NCBI GenBank assembly: GCA_946902875.1
Contig: OX336345.1
Coordinates: forward strand, 5,115,395 to 5,179,394
Source of the DNA: Nematopogon swammerdamellus
Taxonomy: Eukaryota > Arthropoda > Insecta > Lepidoptera > Adelidae
Length of the DNA: 64,000 nt
Reading direction: 5' to 3'
Both the position numbers and the translations under genes were made by a program. Below are positions 20,989 through 32,334 of the stretch, piece after piece. Position 1 is the first letter of the stretch; the number at the start of each line of letters is the position of its first letter. The notes beneath the pieces were generated by a model. The model ran no database searches, was not told the DNA's origin, and was given only the letters and a program-made list of their open reading frames with translations.

Positions 20989-21098
20989 TTGTTTTGTATG
21001 AGACTACGTATCTGTTTACTTTTTCCTCTAATTTATTTACTATGGAAACTTAACAGCTATACACAACAGATATTTTAAGCCACTAGTTATAAAAAGTG

Positions 21099-21507
21099 TT
21101 TATTTATTTATTTATTTATTTATTTTTATGGAAACTGACACGGTTGGCTACATCACCTACAACGTCCGTGATGTCAGCCCATAACACCGGGTGAACTTGG
21201 TGCCATGTCAGTGCTTCCCCCTTTGATCGTGCCGGCTCCACTGAACTGGTCGGAAAACACAAACTATTTACATAGCCGTTTAGACCGACGTTTCATTCAG
21301 TGCGGTGGTACCAACCCGGGCGGGTTAAACCCTACCACCAAGTAAGATTAGGAGGTAAGGGACCTACAGTTTTACGAGGAATCCGAACCTCGGTCAGCCT
21401 CCAACGGTCAGCGGTCAGCCATCCAAGTACTGACCGCACCCAGCGTTGCTTAACATTCAATAGCGACAGTTGACTGTCTGCACCACTGAGCTATCGAGGC
21501 TGACGAC
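21099..21507 (-). mobile_element. SINE-A, full length with (AAAT)n tail
   Basis: Tail at the left is (TTTA)n then TTTTTATGGAAACTGACACG; head ends CTATCGAGGCTGAC at 21504. AAAAGTG at 21092-21098 and 21508-21514 is a likely target duplication. Young AATAGCGACAGTTGAC subfamily. Confidence 0.9.
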
Positions 21508-22770
21508 AAAAGTGATGAAAACCCTAATAATTACTTACGTTATTAAAAGACAAAACCGTTTGCCATTCTTTTCCAAAACTGCGCTTGAATGCACACCTAC
21601 CAGTTCGTTTAACCAATAAAAAGCGAGATAGCGTTACCATAGCCACAACATGTTATCAGGGCGTTAATAAAGAACAACTGTTCTGCCAATATCGTGTGCT
21701 GGTTGTATGTATGTACTATGTTATAATGTGTGTGTGTGTGTGTGTGCGGTCGAAGGCGCCAACGAGACCGCAGGCACAGAGCGCGTAAATGCGAATTTTG
21801 CACTGAATCCAAATACATTTCAAAATTGAAGGGAAATCCTATTTTAATATATTTATATGTAATTTACATAATTACGAAAACATAATGTTTAGATGTATGT
21901 CTTTTGTGTCTTCTGTTACTTGGGGATGTGAAATCTTTAAATTATGAGATAATTATTTAATTTTTATATACCTCTACTACGCATGTACCCACTTTATATT
22001 TCTTCATCGGCAAAGTCGAAAATAAAGCAAAAAAATACGCCCCGACCAGGATTCGAATCAGATATTGAGTCCATCTACAACATAAAAATAGAAAAGTTAC
22101 ATAATATATATTTAGAAATATGTTTAAAAGTAACCTTTTTAAACCCCCTAAAACGGCTATTTTAAGCGTTTTTTTTTTTTGCGATTTTCTCAAAAACTCT
22201 GTACGTATACGTAAATACGTAGCCTTAAAAATCACGACACCAAGGCGAATTCGCACTCTCGCTGGAAATCGGGGATTATACTGAAGCGATCGAAAAGACA
22301 TTTTCAATGTCAATAAAATTGAACTTTCTAATTACTCAGTCTATGTCGGCCACCCGCCGCCCGCCCAGGCGTGCTCAGGCCGTGTAGAGAGAATGACCCG
22401 ACGCTGCAGCCGTGTTGGGCGGGCGGGTCGCGGAGGCGGTAAGGCAACACATTGCGCCTGCACAGCCTCGCTTTCATTGTCCGAGTGAGGGAGAATTTTT
22501 TATTCATTTATTTTAATAACCGACTCTTTAAATTTACGGTTGGGTTTGCGGTTGAAGCGCGAATGTGAAAATGCAATCCGGGATAGAATTAACTAAAGTA
22601 TGTAAATTTTGTTAGTCTCCGAGTTTTTGGGACATAGGTAAACAAACGTTGTTCCTAACACTTCGGCATATTAGCGAGCTGGGTCGCGCTTCAATAAGTA
22701 GTCGGATTTGCTGGTGTCTTGAGTGAGTGTGGTTTCGCGAGGTGATGAGAATTTGTTGGCTATCATTAAC
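21508..22770. other. no gene; (GT)n microsatellite and GC-rich patch
   Basis: A (GT)n run lies at about 21727-21747. A GC-rich patch at about 22343-22445 contains CACCCGCCGCCCGCCCAGG and GGGCGGGCGGGTCGCGG, roughly inverted to each other. Near 22723, GTGTGGTTTCGCGAGG belongs to the LINE 3' end noted at 11170. The 118-codon frame at 21957-22313 has no recognised domain. Confidence 0.55.
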
Positions 22771-23142
22771 AAAAATCGGCCAAGTGCGAGTCGAACTCTC
22801 GCACCGAGGGTTCCGTATCGCCATGTCATGGTCAGAGCCACTCACGCCATCTACAGCGTCATTTATGAAATGATTCATGATTAGTTAAATTGCTTCACAC
22901 TCTTTTCGGTAGATGGCGCGCATACATTTTTTAGTTTCTTCTATGTGAACCCCCGTGAATTTTTTTACTTTTTCTTATTTGATGTTATATCGGCCATAAT
23001 AACACATATTCTGTGAAAATTTCAACGGGCTACCTATTACGGTTCAAGAGATACAGCCCTCGGACAGACGGACAGACAGACAGACAGACTGACGGCGTAG
23101 GCTTAGTAATAGGGTCCCATACCGGATACTGAACCCTAAAAA
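22771..23142 (-). repeat. GTCT element with microsatellite
   Basis: Minus-strand copy from AAAAATCGGCCAAGTGCGAG to ACTGAACCCTAAAAAG, with (ACAG/ACGG)n at about 23062-23095. Confidence 0.85.
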
Positions 23143-23348
23143 GTAGAAGCTTTATGTTTTTAAAATAATTGAAATATCCGTCTAATAATGGACAGAAGTA
23201 GAAATGAAGAAAATAAATTCTAAACAAAAGCTGAGCTCAACAGAAAAAAAGATCGTTCAACTTTGATCCATGTAAGTAAGGTTATAATTTATGTATGGTG
23301 GTCTAGCTGGCCTTGGTAATAAACCGACGTATCTGAAGGTTAGTCTAA

Positions 23349-23737
23349 GGATCGATTGCGCCAACGCAGACTTAAATATATCTAAAGGTCCCTTAACTAA
23401 CGATAGCTTAAGTTAGAAGATGGAGATGACACTACATTGTATAACATAACACCTCGAATACCACCTTAATAGCCCCTAAAACAAACTGTTTGGCAGACAG
23501 CTGACGCTATTCATTTGCTCTGCATTCTGATGTCAATTTGAATTTTATTATATTCCTGATATAAAGTTAAATGGCCGAAAACCCAGGCTTAACTTTAAGT
23601 CAGCTTACAATTTTAATGACAGCATTTGATCCATATTTCAAATTTAGTAACGGATTTTTATCGTAAGTGTCGATCAGCATAAGTGGACTTACTGGTCACT
23701 TACTTACTTATTAAGTCTGTGTTGTCGCAATCGACTC
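23349..23737. mobile_element. Harbinger-like MITE, both ends present
   Basis: 389 bp. Left end GGATCGATTGCGCCAACGCA then GACTTAA; right end on the minus strand GAGTCGATTGCGACAACACA then GACTTAA. The flank is TAA on the left (23346-23348) and TTA on the right (23738-23740), compatible with the TWA target of PIF/Harbinger but not an exact pair. Same family as 36996-37368. Confidence 0.8.
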
Positions 23738-24183
23738 TTAGGTCATTTAAGCCTTCGACGTACGCATGTGTATTAATCGCCAAACGAGAGCCTTAATTAA
23801 ACTGCCCTCCGCACAGCTCTAACTCAGCATCTAACTGGCACGACAGTGCTGTCGCAGTGAATTTACAATCATATCTACTTACAGCCGAACTAAGCCCGGC
23901 GGCGCGACGCGTGTTACTTAGTAATTAAACGTCCTGCAAACAAACCATAAACTGACAATTTACGACAGCGCGAGTATGCCGCGGTCCGCACCCAACCCGC
24001 CTGCCATCTTCGATGGAGTAGACGAAAGTCGCTTGCCATTGTCAGTTAGTTGATTCTTTACGCCTTTTTTAGTCTATTCAGAGATGGCGCCACCACTATG
24101 CGTTGGTAGAATTGTCAACTGTTGGCCGCCTCATAGCATGCTCGGCCGGCACCAGAGTTTTTGCGGACAAGATTGACTGAAGA
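23738..24183. other. no recognisable feature
   Basis: Mixed sequence. No gene or repeat recognised. Confidence 0.55.
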
Positions 24184-24195
24184 GATAGAAGATAT

Positions 24196-24475
24196 GCATA
24201 CATACATACATGCATACATACGTACATACATACAACACGCTGTATCACGAAAATCAGGGTATGCAGAGTAATCGGTGTTTTGCTGCAAGTACTCTTGTAA
24301 ATTACAGTACCGCGTTTAGTAATGTATTAGGACAAGATAACTACCAAGCTGCAAGTAAGGTAAGATGGACCTGGTCAGCCTATAATGGTCGTGCAGTCAC
24401 CCATCCAAGTACTGACCGCACCCAGGGTTGCTTAATAACAGTCGACCGACTGCACCACTGAGCTACCGAAGCTGA
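24196..24475 (-). mobile_element. chimeric SINE: SINE-A head joined to SINE-C 3' part
   Basis: On the minus strand it begins GTCAGCTTCGGTAGCTCAGT, has the 5S-like GGTCAGTACTTGGATGGGTG, then near 24362 switches to the SINE-C body (CTTACTTGCAGCTTGGTAGT, TTATCTTGTCCTAATACATT) and ends in the (TATG)n tail. The shared core is absent. Probably a reverse-transcriptase template switch. Confidence 0.8.
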
Positions 24476-25180
24476 CAAATATAACTGCTTCACTTCAATC
24501 TCAATAGATGGCAAATTTATTAAACAAAAAGAGAACATAAAAAGTATATAAACAGAAACGCCTTTCAATAACTAGAAAATTTAAACTAAAACTAACCTAA
24601 AACTAAATTAGCTGGACGAAATAGCATTCTGGATTAAATCCCAATATACCTATGCTTGTATACAAAACAATACAGTGGAGAATAATATACAGCGAGCGAC
24701 TTAATGATACCGTAGTAGCTCTTGATGGCATTTAGGCAGACTTTAGAAATTGAAATAACATTGAAATCCGTATAATGCTCAATCCAAACACGTTTCTATT
24801 AATATCCCTCGATACCTTCTATATCGCTTAGCGAAACCAAAGTAGTGGTCATATTTCACAAGGTAACCTTTAAAATGGTGTATAATAATTTCTAATTACA
24901 TTTCGGCTTTAGATTTCATCAATAGATTGGAATTCAGAAACAATACACATATTATAACAACTCGGATTAATAGTAAATACGATTTAAACGCAAATATAAT
25001 AAACTCTCGCTTTTCTTATATTATATTTATTTATTTTATTCTTATATTATAACCATTTTAATATCTCCACAAGACTCGTCGCAGAGAGACTCAGCACCCT
25101 TTTGTTGTTGACATTGTGATTTTGAGAACCCATCGGTTCTTTGTCGCACCGCCAGGGTGTGGGGATGTCTTCAAACACTA
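24476..25180. other. AT-rich, no recognisable feature
   Basis: No long open frame and no known repeat. Confidence 0.6.
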
Positions 25181-25189
25181 TCAACAGTC

Positions 25190-25300
25190 CGAAAATCAGC
25201 TGGCATGGCACCTCACTGAGCGTGGTTTCGCGATGAGTGGTGTTATTGGCTATGCTTGATCTTCTTTAGAGTTTTTGGGCACGCCGCGCCGGTTGTCCAT
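25190..25300 (+). repeat. LINE 3' end remnant
   Basis: CTGGCATGGCACCTCACTGA and GCGTGGTTTCGCGATG then GTGGTGTTATTGGCTATG match 11155-11200. No coding remains. Confidence 0.55.
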
Positions 25301-25308
25301 AAAAAAAA

Positions 25309-25678
25309 TTTTTTTTTTTATAGAAACTGACACGGTTGGTTACACATCACCTACAACATCCGTGATGTCAGCCCATAACACCGGGTGAACTAGGTGCCAT
25401 GTAAGCGCTTCCCTTCATTTCATATCGGCTACAATGAACTGGACGGAAAACACGAACTATTTACGTAGCCGTTTCGAACGACGCCGTTTCGCTCAGTGCG
25501 GTGGTACCAACCCGGCCGGGATAACCCCTACCACCTAGTAAGTTAAGAAGGGAAGGGACATACAGTTTTACGTGGAATCCGAACCACAGTCAGCCTCTAA
25601 CAGTCGAGCGGTCACCGCGCTCAGCGTTGCTTAACAACTGCAGTCGACCGACCGTACCACTGAGCTACCGAGGCTGAC
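25309..25678 (-). mobile_element. SINE-A, full length
   Basis: Poly-T and TATAGAAACTGACACGG at the left, GAGCTACCGAGGCTGAC at the right. The 5S-like box is partly deleted, with the GGTCAGTACTTGGATGG piece lost. Confidence 0.85.
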
Positions 25679-25714
25679 AAGTATTGCATGTCGAATATTT
25701 TACCAGTGATTTGT

Positions 25715-25742
25715 CCCCCCCCCCCCCCCCCCCCCCCCCCCC
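25715..25742. repeat. poly-C run (28 C)
   Basis: Uninterrupted cytosines 37 bp beyond a SINE head. The open frame across it translates to poly-Pro and is spurious. Confidence 0.95.
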
Positions 25743-26039
25743 ATTCTCATTCAAACCTATCTATCACAGATCCATTGAATGCAATTGGACAACCGCAGAG
25801 GCAACGCGTGCCGCTTCGAGTGTTTTTGTTGTCATTATATTGAAGCGTGAGGGACCGGGTGCAGTCATTGTATTGCAAATCTGCCTATTACAAAAAAATA
25901 TTAATCCTCCCATTATGATTCTTTGCACCACAGCTTCAGACTGGTGCTGGATCAGCTTTGGAAGTTGTTTTTATTTTTATAGAAAGCGCGACATTTATTT
26001 TTATTGCTTCCGAACTGGGTGGCTCTGCCCGAGGTCGAA

Positions 26040-26402
26040 GTCTCAGGCGCAGCCAATTTCACCGCCGAGGAGGTGCCAGTCCCGCTTGTAGGTGGACTAA
26101 TGTCGCTGGGGAAAGGCTATTAACCCGCAATTTGAAGATCCATGGATTGTAGGAGTGGGGAAAGATATTCCATGGGAGCCCGTTCCACACCTTTGCAGTG
26201 CGGCATTAGAACGATTTAGAGAATCGTGCAGTTCGAAGAACTCTTCTGTCGACTACAAAGGGGTGTTCCGCGAGAGTATGGCGGGTTTGGCGAAGGCGAG
26301 CAGGAGGAGGAGGGATAAGGAAAGCAAGTTAGTCAGAGCAGCGGCCATAGTAGTACCGATAAAACAGGCTCAATGGGACAACGATACGTCCATGCTTTAG
26401 AG
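26040..26402 (-). pseudogene. LINE reverse-transcriptase C-terminal pseudogene
   Basis: Minus-strand translation from about 26400 downward gives GRIVVPLSLFYRYYYGRCSD and later CRTAKVWNGLPWNIFPHSYN, interrupted by in-frame stops. The YYxGRCSxEL and RTAxVWNxLP motifs are typical of the C-terminal domain of insect non-LTR polyproteins. It is truncated at its 5' side, where it meets a second LINE fragment at 26403. Confidence 0.8.
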
Positions 26403-26660
26403 GTTGAAGGTCCTTTGTGACATGTGGCGCCGAGCCACCCATAAGGTGCCTAGCGACGCCCATGGACATTCGGTCGTGCGCGGGGGTTGCGAATGCCATG
26501 CCGGCTTGACATGTGCCTATTCACGCCTCTCTTGAAGGACCCGAGACTGTACTTTGGGGGAAATATGTGGGCAGGGAGAGCGTTCCATAGTTTACCAGTT
26601 CTGTGGAGGAAAGAGCTGCAGAACCGATTGGTACGCAACCCTGGTAAGTCAATACCATTG
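26403..26660 (-). pseudogene. LINE C-terminal fragment and 3' end
   Basis: The minus frame reads RTGKLWNALPAHIFPPKYSL, then GSFKRGVNRHMSSRHGIRNP and a stop; the 3' UTR includes CATAAGGTGCCTAGCGACG. Same family as 34597-34920, 41512-41822, 53355-53610 and 57535-58030. Confidence 0.8.
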
Positions 26661-27796
26661 GCATTATTATCATCATAGCAGATTTTGATTTATTCCACCT
26701 CTAGTGGTCTACATTTAGAAAGAAAACTACCCGAATTATTCTTACGAGCGAATGAACAATTCCTTTTTGTCTCTTTTTCTTTTTTTATGTAACTACCCAC
26801 TTCTTCACACACACTCGATGGAATGACTTCGAAGAAGCTTCTGTCAGGCCGACATACCATTCGCAATCCCCGTGCATCACAGGATGTCCATTGACATCGT
26901 TAGACTCTCGTAGGTGAAAAGATGCCGAATGTCGCGCTGTTCATAAAACAAAATAATAAAAAAAAATAGTTTTACGAGTAGTATTTCCTGAAAATGTGAA
27001 ATAATTTCTCATTTAAAGTGGTGATGCACATGGCCCTATAATTATTACTTCTGTGACATGGTGTACCCACAGTGTGTACCATATTTGATATTGTGTAGGG
27101 CACTTGTAAAGTATTTAGCGGGCTTATTGAAATTCTGTGGGGGTGAATATGTATCAAATACTTTATAAAGGAAACCAAACCATTTTCTTTGTCATTCAAA
27201 TTAATATAATCATTTATCCATTAAACCGTATGCAGTGAGACACCATGTGTTGCCTAAAACATGTTTTGAAGAGAGCGCCCATCTATCTCTCAGCTAAAAG
27301 GGTAAGGACCGAACTTACCGAAAGTTAGGAACGCAACTTTGAGCCTAACTGTATTTACGCAGCGCCGAGTGACATTGAATAGAAAATTCAAGTTCAGTCT
27401 CCTCAACTAGTCCCTCGGGAACGAAGAGACCGAAATATCCTTTCACGCAGGTAAATACGTAAAAGTTAAGAACGCTCGCCTTTAAGATGAACTCGGAGAA
27501 GGGTAGGTGCGCTAAGATCTGAGCCGACGAACGGTGCCGGCCGCAAACCAATTTTCCAAATCATTCCCTCGAAGAAAATATGTCTGGTTTAAATAAACAC
27601 CTTATCTAGCAGAATCAAAAGCGAGAACCAATTTATTAATAGGAAAATCAGCGGTCAAAGACATCGAAAGCCAGAAGGTTGTGCTACCCTTCTCCGACTA
27701 TCTCCGACGCCGCCGAAGGGATTCCAATTTTGAGTGCGTGACCTTTTTCACCCGACGGGACATACGGGATTGCCACTCAATGTCGATAATTTCAGA
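26661..27796. other. mostly unrecognised; LINE tail piece at 26805-26950
   Basis: At about 26848-26940 GTCAGGCCGACATACCATTC and AATGTCGCGCTGTTCATAAA resemble the plus-oriented 3' end of the same LINE. From 26960 to 27796 I see no gene or repeat. Confidence 0.5.
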
Positions 27797-28180
27797 TTTT
27801 TTTTTTTTTATGGAACCTGACACGGTTGGCTACATCACCTACAACATCCGTGATGTCAGCCCATAACACGGGGTGAACTAGGTGCCATGTCAGTGCTTCC
27901 CTTCATTTCATGTCGGCTACACTAAACTGGACGGAAAACACGAACTATTTACATAGCCGTTTCGACCGACGTTTCGTTCAGTGCGGTGGTACCAACCCGG
28001 CCGGGATAAACCTTACCACCTAATAAGGTAAGAAGGGAAGGGACCTACAGTTTAACGTGGAATCCGAACCACGGTCAGCCTCCAACGGTCGAGCGGTCAC
28101 CCATCCAATCACTGACCGCGCTCAGCGTTGCTAAATAACAGTTGACTAACCAACCGCGCCACTGAGCTACCGAGGCTGAC
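27797..28180 (-). mobile_element. SINE-A, full length
   Basis: Tail at the left (poly-T, ATGGAACCTGACACGG), head ending GAGCTACCGAGGCTGAC at 28180. Confidence 0.9.
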
Positions 28181-28274
28181 GGATTTTCTTATCCCTTAGT
28201 CGACTTTCACGACATGCGACGGGGAGAGATGCAGTGGGGCTATTCTTTTTAAGTACCGACCCCACACGGTACAA
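28181..28274 (-). mobile_element. SINE-B/C head joined to the SINE-A head
   Basis: Immediately upstream of the SINE-A (minus sense) lies TACCGTGTGGGGTCGGTACT, GCCCCACTGCATCTCTCCCC and CTAAGGGATAAG. The minus-strand order is GTGTGGGG head, then a complete SINE-A, giving a two-headed composite. Confidence 0.8.
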
Positions 28275-28408
28275 ACATTCATATGTAACGATTGCTCTTC
28301 TGTGATAGTGTAATTCATAATAAGAAAATATTATGTATATGTATAGACAGACAAGCGTGAAGAATACAAATCAGTAATAAATCTAGCCGAAATATACCAA
28401 TCATAGCG
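28275..28408. other. no recognisable feature
   Basis: AT-rich spacer. Confidence 0.5.
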
Positions 28409-28510
28409 GCGGGTGGCCGAGGGGTATGGGCATCGGTATCTCATGCGAGAGGTCCGAGGTTCGAATCAGATCGGTATGTACCATTGAGTTTTTTCTGACG
28501 AAAAAAATTA
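28409..28510 (+). mobile_element. tRNA-derived SINE head
   Basis: GGGTGGCCGAGGGGTATGGG resembles the A box of Leu/Ser tRNAs and GAGGTTCGAATCAGATCGG the B box. The following ATGTACCATTGAGTTTTTT matches the SINE-D head at 7480, but the SINE-D core is absent. It is not a functional tRNA: no acceptor pairing and no convincing anticodon arm. Confidence 0.7.
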
Positions 28511-28564
28511 CGGAAATAATTATAAGTTATATAAAACACTACCCGCGCAGCTCTGAGTTTTTAT

Positions 28565-28935
28565 ATTTTATTTACTTAGCGGTCCCCCGACTGCATTAAG
28601 TAAGTAAACGGAAATTATTTTAGACTTTTTAAGGGCCGGGTTTTTTTTCATGTATAATTTAGATTTTATTTCAAACTTTAAAAAAACCGCACCCAAATCG
28701 GTCCATGCGTGAGATATAATTGTTTTATTACTTCAAAATTACTTTATTAATTGATTACTAACATAACTAACCACCCTCTCGGTTAAACCAGGTTTCTAAT
28801 AAAAAAACCGCATCCAAATTGGTCCATTCGTTTGGGAGCTACGATTCCACAGACAGACAAACACACATACGGACAGACATACGGAGACGTCAAACTTATA
28901 AAACCCCTCCTTTTGCGTCGGGGGTTAAAACAAAG
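28565..28935 (+). repeat. LINE-like 3' UTR with duplicated motif
   Basis: Begins with TTACTTAGCGGTCCCCCGAC and ends CTTTTGCGTCGGGGGTTAAA. It contains two copies of an AAAAAAACCGCAYCCAAAT-GGTCCAT motif (28681 and 28801) and an ACAGACAGACAAACACACAT run. Such ends are common in insect non-LTR elements. No coding region. Confidence 0.6.
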
Positions 28936-29408
28936 AACGTAGTCAACATAGCGCTCGGTATCCGGCCTTTTTTGCCCTCACGTCACATATACATTTAAAC
29001 GAGGTGTCTTTGGAAACGTAATTAGAAAATTCCCAAACGACGTTTCATTTTCACATTCTCGGATTTTACGAGTTCCGCCCGGCTTCACAAATTAGTTTCA
29101 GGGACGAATTCTGTGGGTATGTGGTTTGATAATATGTAAAGTGGGGAATATTGTGTCGTGTTTACGGCCGTAGCCTCTTTGCGGTTTCGCTCGTGCCTTC
29201 CGGGTAGCTGTAGCGTTAAAGCATTTTTTGTGTACATGGGGTATTTTGTGAAAGTGATCGTCGCTGTATTGTACTATATAATACTCGAATAATGTAATAT
29301 ACACCATGCCGTTATATTTCTCTGTGTGAAACACATTTTCAGACAAAACATCGTATTCAGCTTCAGCGTATTTGAGGTAAGAAAAATATGGCTTTATTAT
29401 TAGGTTGA
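28936..29408. other. no recognisable feature
   Basis: The 128-codon minus frame 29098-29484 ends inside a SINE tail and is not supported as a gene. Confidence 0.5.
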
Positions 29409-29522
29409 ATTTTTTATGGAAACTGACACAGTTGGCTACATCACCTACAACATCCGCGATGTCAGCCCATAACACCGGGTGCACTAGGTGCCATGTCAGT
29501 TCTTCCCTTCATTTCATTTCAT
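29409..29522 (-). mobile_element. SINE-A/B, 5'-truncated
   Basis: Only the 3' part remains: TTTTTATGGAAACTGACACA, ACATCCGCGATGTCAGCCCA and TGCCATGTCAGTTCTTCCC. Truncated at CATTTCATTTCATT. Confidence 0.85.
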
Positions 29523-30317
29523 TAGACTATAAGTAGTGAAGTGCCACTTTGGTCATTCTTTAAGAATTACACATGGGATTGCGGTTATGCTAGATGGTAA
29601 ACGTTGAGAGCACATAAAAGTTTTTTTTTATAAAAAAAATTAATTTAATTTTTTTCATGAAGCCCACTATTGATTTAGATAGAGCTTGTTTTCTGTATAC
29701 TTAACTCAAAATCTACTTTTGGGCCGATAACCTACTTTCGCTTTCAGCTAGCGAAATATGAGTCAAGTTCTCACTGAAAACGGAATGAGTCGGAACCCTC
29801 TTCGCGCGAGTTCGACTCGTATTGTTTTTAATCAAACCTACTTGTTAATTCGTTTGCTTGATTTGGTCATAGCCATTGAGTTGTAATATTATGTCAAAGC
29901 AAATACAAATTTTGACAGTTGTGCAGAGACTGTCATTATTAATCATCAAGGCAAACTCAAATTCTAACTCCTCATGTCCCCAGAGATGAAACAGTACAAA
30001 ACTAATTAGAGCCGGGGTCACAAGTTCCAACTAATTGGAGACTTCAGGAAGGATTCACGCACTTCCTAACACGACGCGATGGTAGTATAGGATGCGAGCG
30101 AACAACCCTAGCGACATTAATATATAAATATTATTTATTGTTTCATTTTTATTAAAAACAAACAATCTACTTAATTGTATTTTTCTCTTAACTAATATTA
30201 TGACTGAGATATGTTCTTAGATTCTCGTATATGTACTGAGATTGGCTGCTCGCACACTAAACGATAACTGTACGTTATCGACCACGGATTACACCAAAGA
30301 AGTAACATTGTTTACAT
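29523..30317. other. no gene; GTCT-element end at 29772-29826
   Basis: GTCGGAACCCTCTTCGCGCG then AGTTCGACTCGTATTGTTTTT is the 3' terminus of a GTCT element. The rest is AT-rich and unassigned. Confidence 0.55.
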
Positions 30318-30605
30318 AGTTTCTCGAAGACACCGAGGCACCGAAGACGAAGCTGAAGGCCGAGTTGCGTTCAGTTATACGATATACTTTCTCGAAAATC
30401 GTAAAAACCAAGGGCGAGGCCAAAGGCCGAGCTGCGTTCAGTTAAAATATATACTGTCTCGGAGAAAGTAAGTCGCGGAGGGCAAATCCGAGGACCGAGC
30501 TGCGTTCGGTTAAACTATATATTTAATTTCTCCAAAACAGTAAGTCAATAAGGGCGAGGCCGAAGGCCGAGCTGCGTTCAGGTAATACTATACTTTCTCG
30601 AAGAA
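30318..30605 (-). repeat. 68-bp minisatellite, about four diverged units
   Basis: Contains CGAGGCCGAAGGCCGAGCTG and CGTTCAGGTAATACTATACT, the reverse complement of the unit arrayed at 690-2231. Spacing varies by a few bases and each unit carries many differences. A second, older locus of the same repeat in opposite orientation. Confidence 0.85.
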
Positions 30606-31215
30606 AAAAGAAACAAAATGAAATTAACTTAAAATATTCTGTATTGCACAATAAAAAAAGTGGCAAAATGCTAAATTAAAACCTAAATGCATTATCTACC
30701 ATTCTTATCTGGGTTGTGGCCTTAGTAAGTAAGGTTGATGGGAATTGCGACATTGAGACAAAAATAATAACAACATTAATTTCATAGGCTTTATCCGTGT
30801 TGTGTTGTGAGTGCTCAGTAGTTGTGAAACCGCTCGCCCTCGCTCGGCTCCCGGGTAGTTAGTTCTGTAACCGGCTTTAATATCTTCCTGTACATTCACA
30901 ACACACTCACACAATACTGAATTAATCGCTCGCCTGATTTCGAATGAGCGAATAGGCGTACGCAAGGCTGGATAAAGGCGTACTGAACGTGAGGAATATG
31001 AGCATGAAGTACCTATGAATAAATCTAATAAAATATTCCGTCTGGTTTGCTCTGCGTTTAGCTTTGAGTTGCAGTGTTATAGTGAAACTATTCGATATGT
31101 TGTGCTTATCTGGGCCCGGTTTAATTCTAATCTAGCTTTTGCACGCGGCTTCGCTTCCCGTGACCTTTTGCTCACAGCTCAGGCCGCCGATGACGTAGCG
31201 TTATAATTTATAGCC
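30606..31215. other. LINE-tail-like piece then unassigned sequence
   Basis: GTATTGCACAATAAAAAAAG then TGGCAAAATGC (30642-30670) and AAATGCATTATCTACCATTC resemble 60670-60740, probably the 3' end of one LINE family. Nothing else recognised. Confidence 0.5.
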
Positions 31216-31451
31216 TAAATCCCTTGCCCCTTACTAGGCTCAAATTGTAGCCGACTGGGTTGGTACCACCGTACTGGATGTAAGATGGCCGCAAGCAACC
31301 TCGGTTGTGTTCTCCTCTAGTCCAGTATAGCCAGCAATCCAGGGAAGTCTCCGGTATGGCCCCTACCTTCTCGGAGGTGATATTGGCTGGTTAGAGCATG
31401 TGCTTTGGCCCCTCCGACTCAGCCACCCATACCGGATTACATAAAAAAAAA
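31216..31451 (+). mobile_element. SINE-D, 5'-truncated
   Basis: Starts in the core (CCCTTGCCCCTTACTAGGCT), continues TTGGTACCACCGTACTGGAT and CTAGTCCAGTATAGCCAGCA, and ends ATACCGGATTACATAAAAAA. Confidence 0.85.
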
Positions 31452-31937
31452 ACATATTGAGAATCAAACCAAACTCAAATCATAATATGTTTATTGCACT
31501 TTTAAAAATTAGCAAAAGGTAGAGCTTAACGCCGTTCTCCTCCAGCGAACCTTTGGGTTATCATGAATGAGTGTGCAGTGGCAGAGAATGAATGCAATGG
31601 AGAAGTGACTGAATGGAAAAATGAAAACAATATGTCAATCGATAAAGTGGTTCTCAAGTTATAAGGATGTCAATTTATTGACGTAGGATACACGGCAGTA
31701 GATACTTCGTTTTATTTATAGGATACATTAAATTTCTAATAATAATCATACTTCGATTCACTTATTTATAGATTTATTACAATCAGCTATAAGCACTTCA
31801 TATCCCTTAATGTGTAGCAACAATAGTGGACTTATTGCCTAAGGTAAATTCTTCCATTCTATTCACAGTACTTCTATTTATGATTAACCTAAATAAAAAT
31901 AATCAATAATGTAGACATCATTATCAACACATGTCAG
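31452..31937. other. AT-rich, no recognisable gene
   Basis: 31485-31560 (TTTATTGCACTTTTAAAAAT, GCAAAAGGTAGAGCTTAACG) looks like another LINE 3' tail. The rest is unassigned. Confidence 0.45.
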
Positions 31938-32263
31938 GTCAGCCTCGGTAGCTCAGTGGTGCGTTCGGCAACCCTGAGCGCGGTCAGTACTTGGATGGGT
32001 GACCGCACGACCGTTGGAGGCTGACCGTGGTTCGGATTCCACGTAAAACTGTAGGTAAGGAACCTACCCTTCTTACCTTACTAGATGGTAGGGTTTATCT
32101 CGCCCGGGTTGATACCATCGCACTGAATGAAAGGTCGGTTGAAACTGCCGACATGAAATGAAGGGAAGCACTGATATGGCACCTAGTTCACCCTGTGTTA
32201 TGGGCTGACATCACGGATGTTGTAGGTATGTAGCCAACAGTGTTAGTTTGCATAAAAAAAAAT
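31938..32263 (+). mobile_element. SINE-A with internal deletions
   Basis: Head GTCAGCCTCGGTAGCTCAGT, 5S-like GCGGTCAGTACTTGGATGGG, B box CGTGGTTCGGATTCCACG. The region between core and tail lacks about 45 bp including TGTAAATAGTTCGTGTTTTC. Ends TTTGCATAAAAAAAAA. Confidence 0.85.
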
Positions 32264-32334
32264 TAATACCCACTAGTCGCGGCGAAGGTCGCCTTCACTC
32301 GCATATATATATGCATATTCCGAGATAATATATG

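Noticed and set aside
25684..26091. 135-codon frame after a SINE
   Set aside because: It starts next to a 28-C run giving poly-Pro and overlaps a LINE pseudogene on the other strand.
28409..28510. Possible tRNA-Leu/Ser gene
   Set aside because: A and B boxes are present but the acceptor stem does not pair, and the same head with its downstream linker occurs in SINE-D at 7410.
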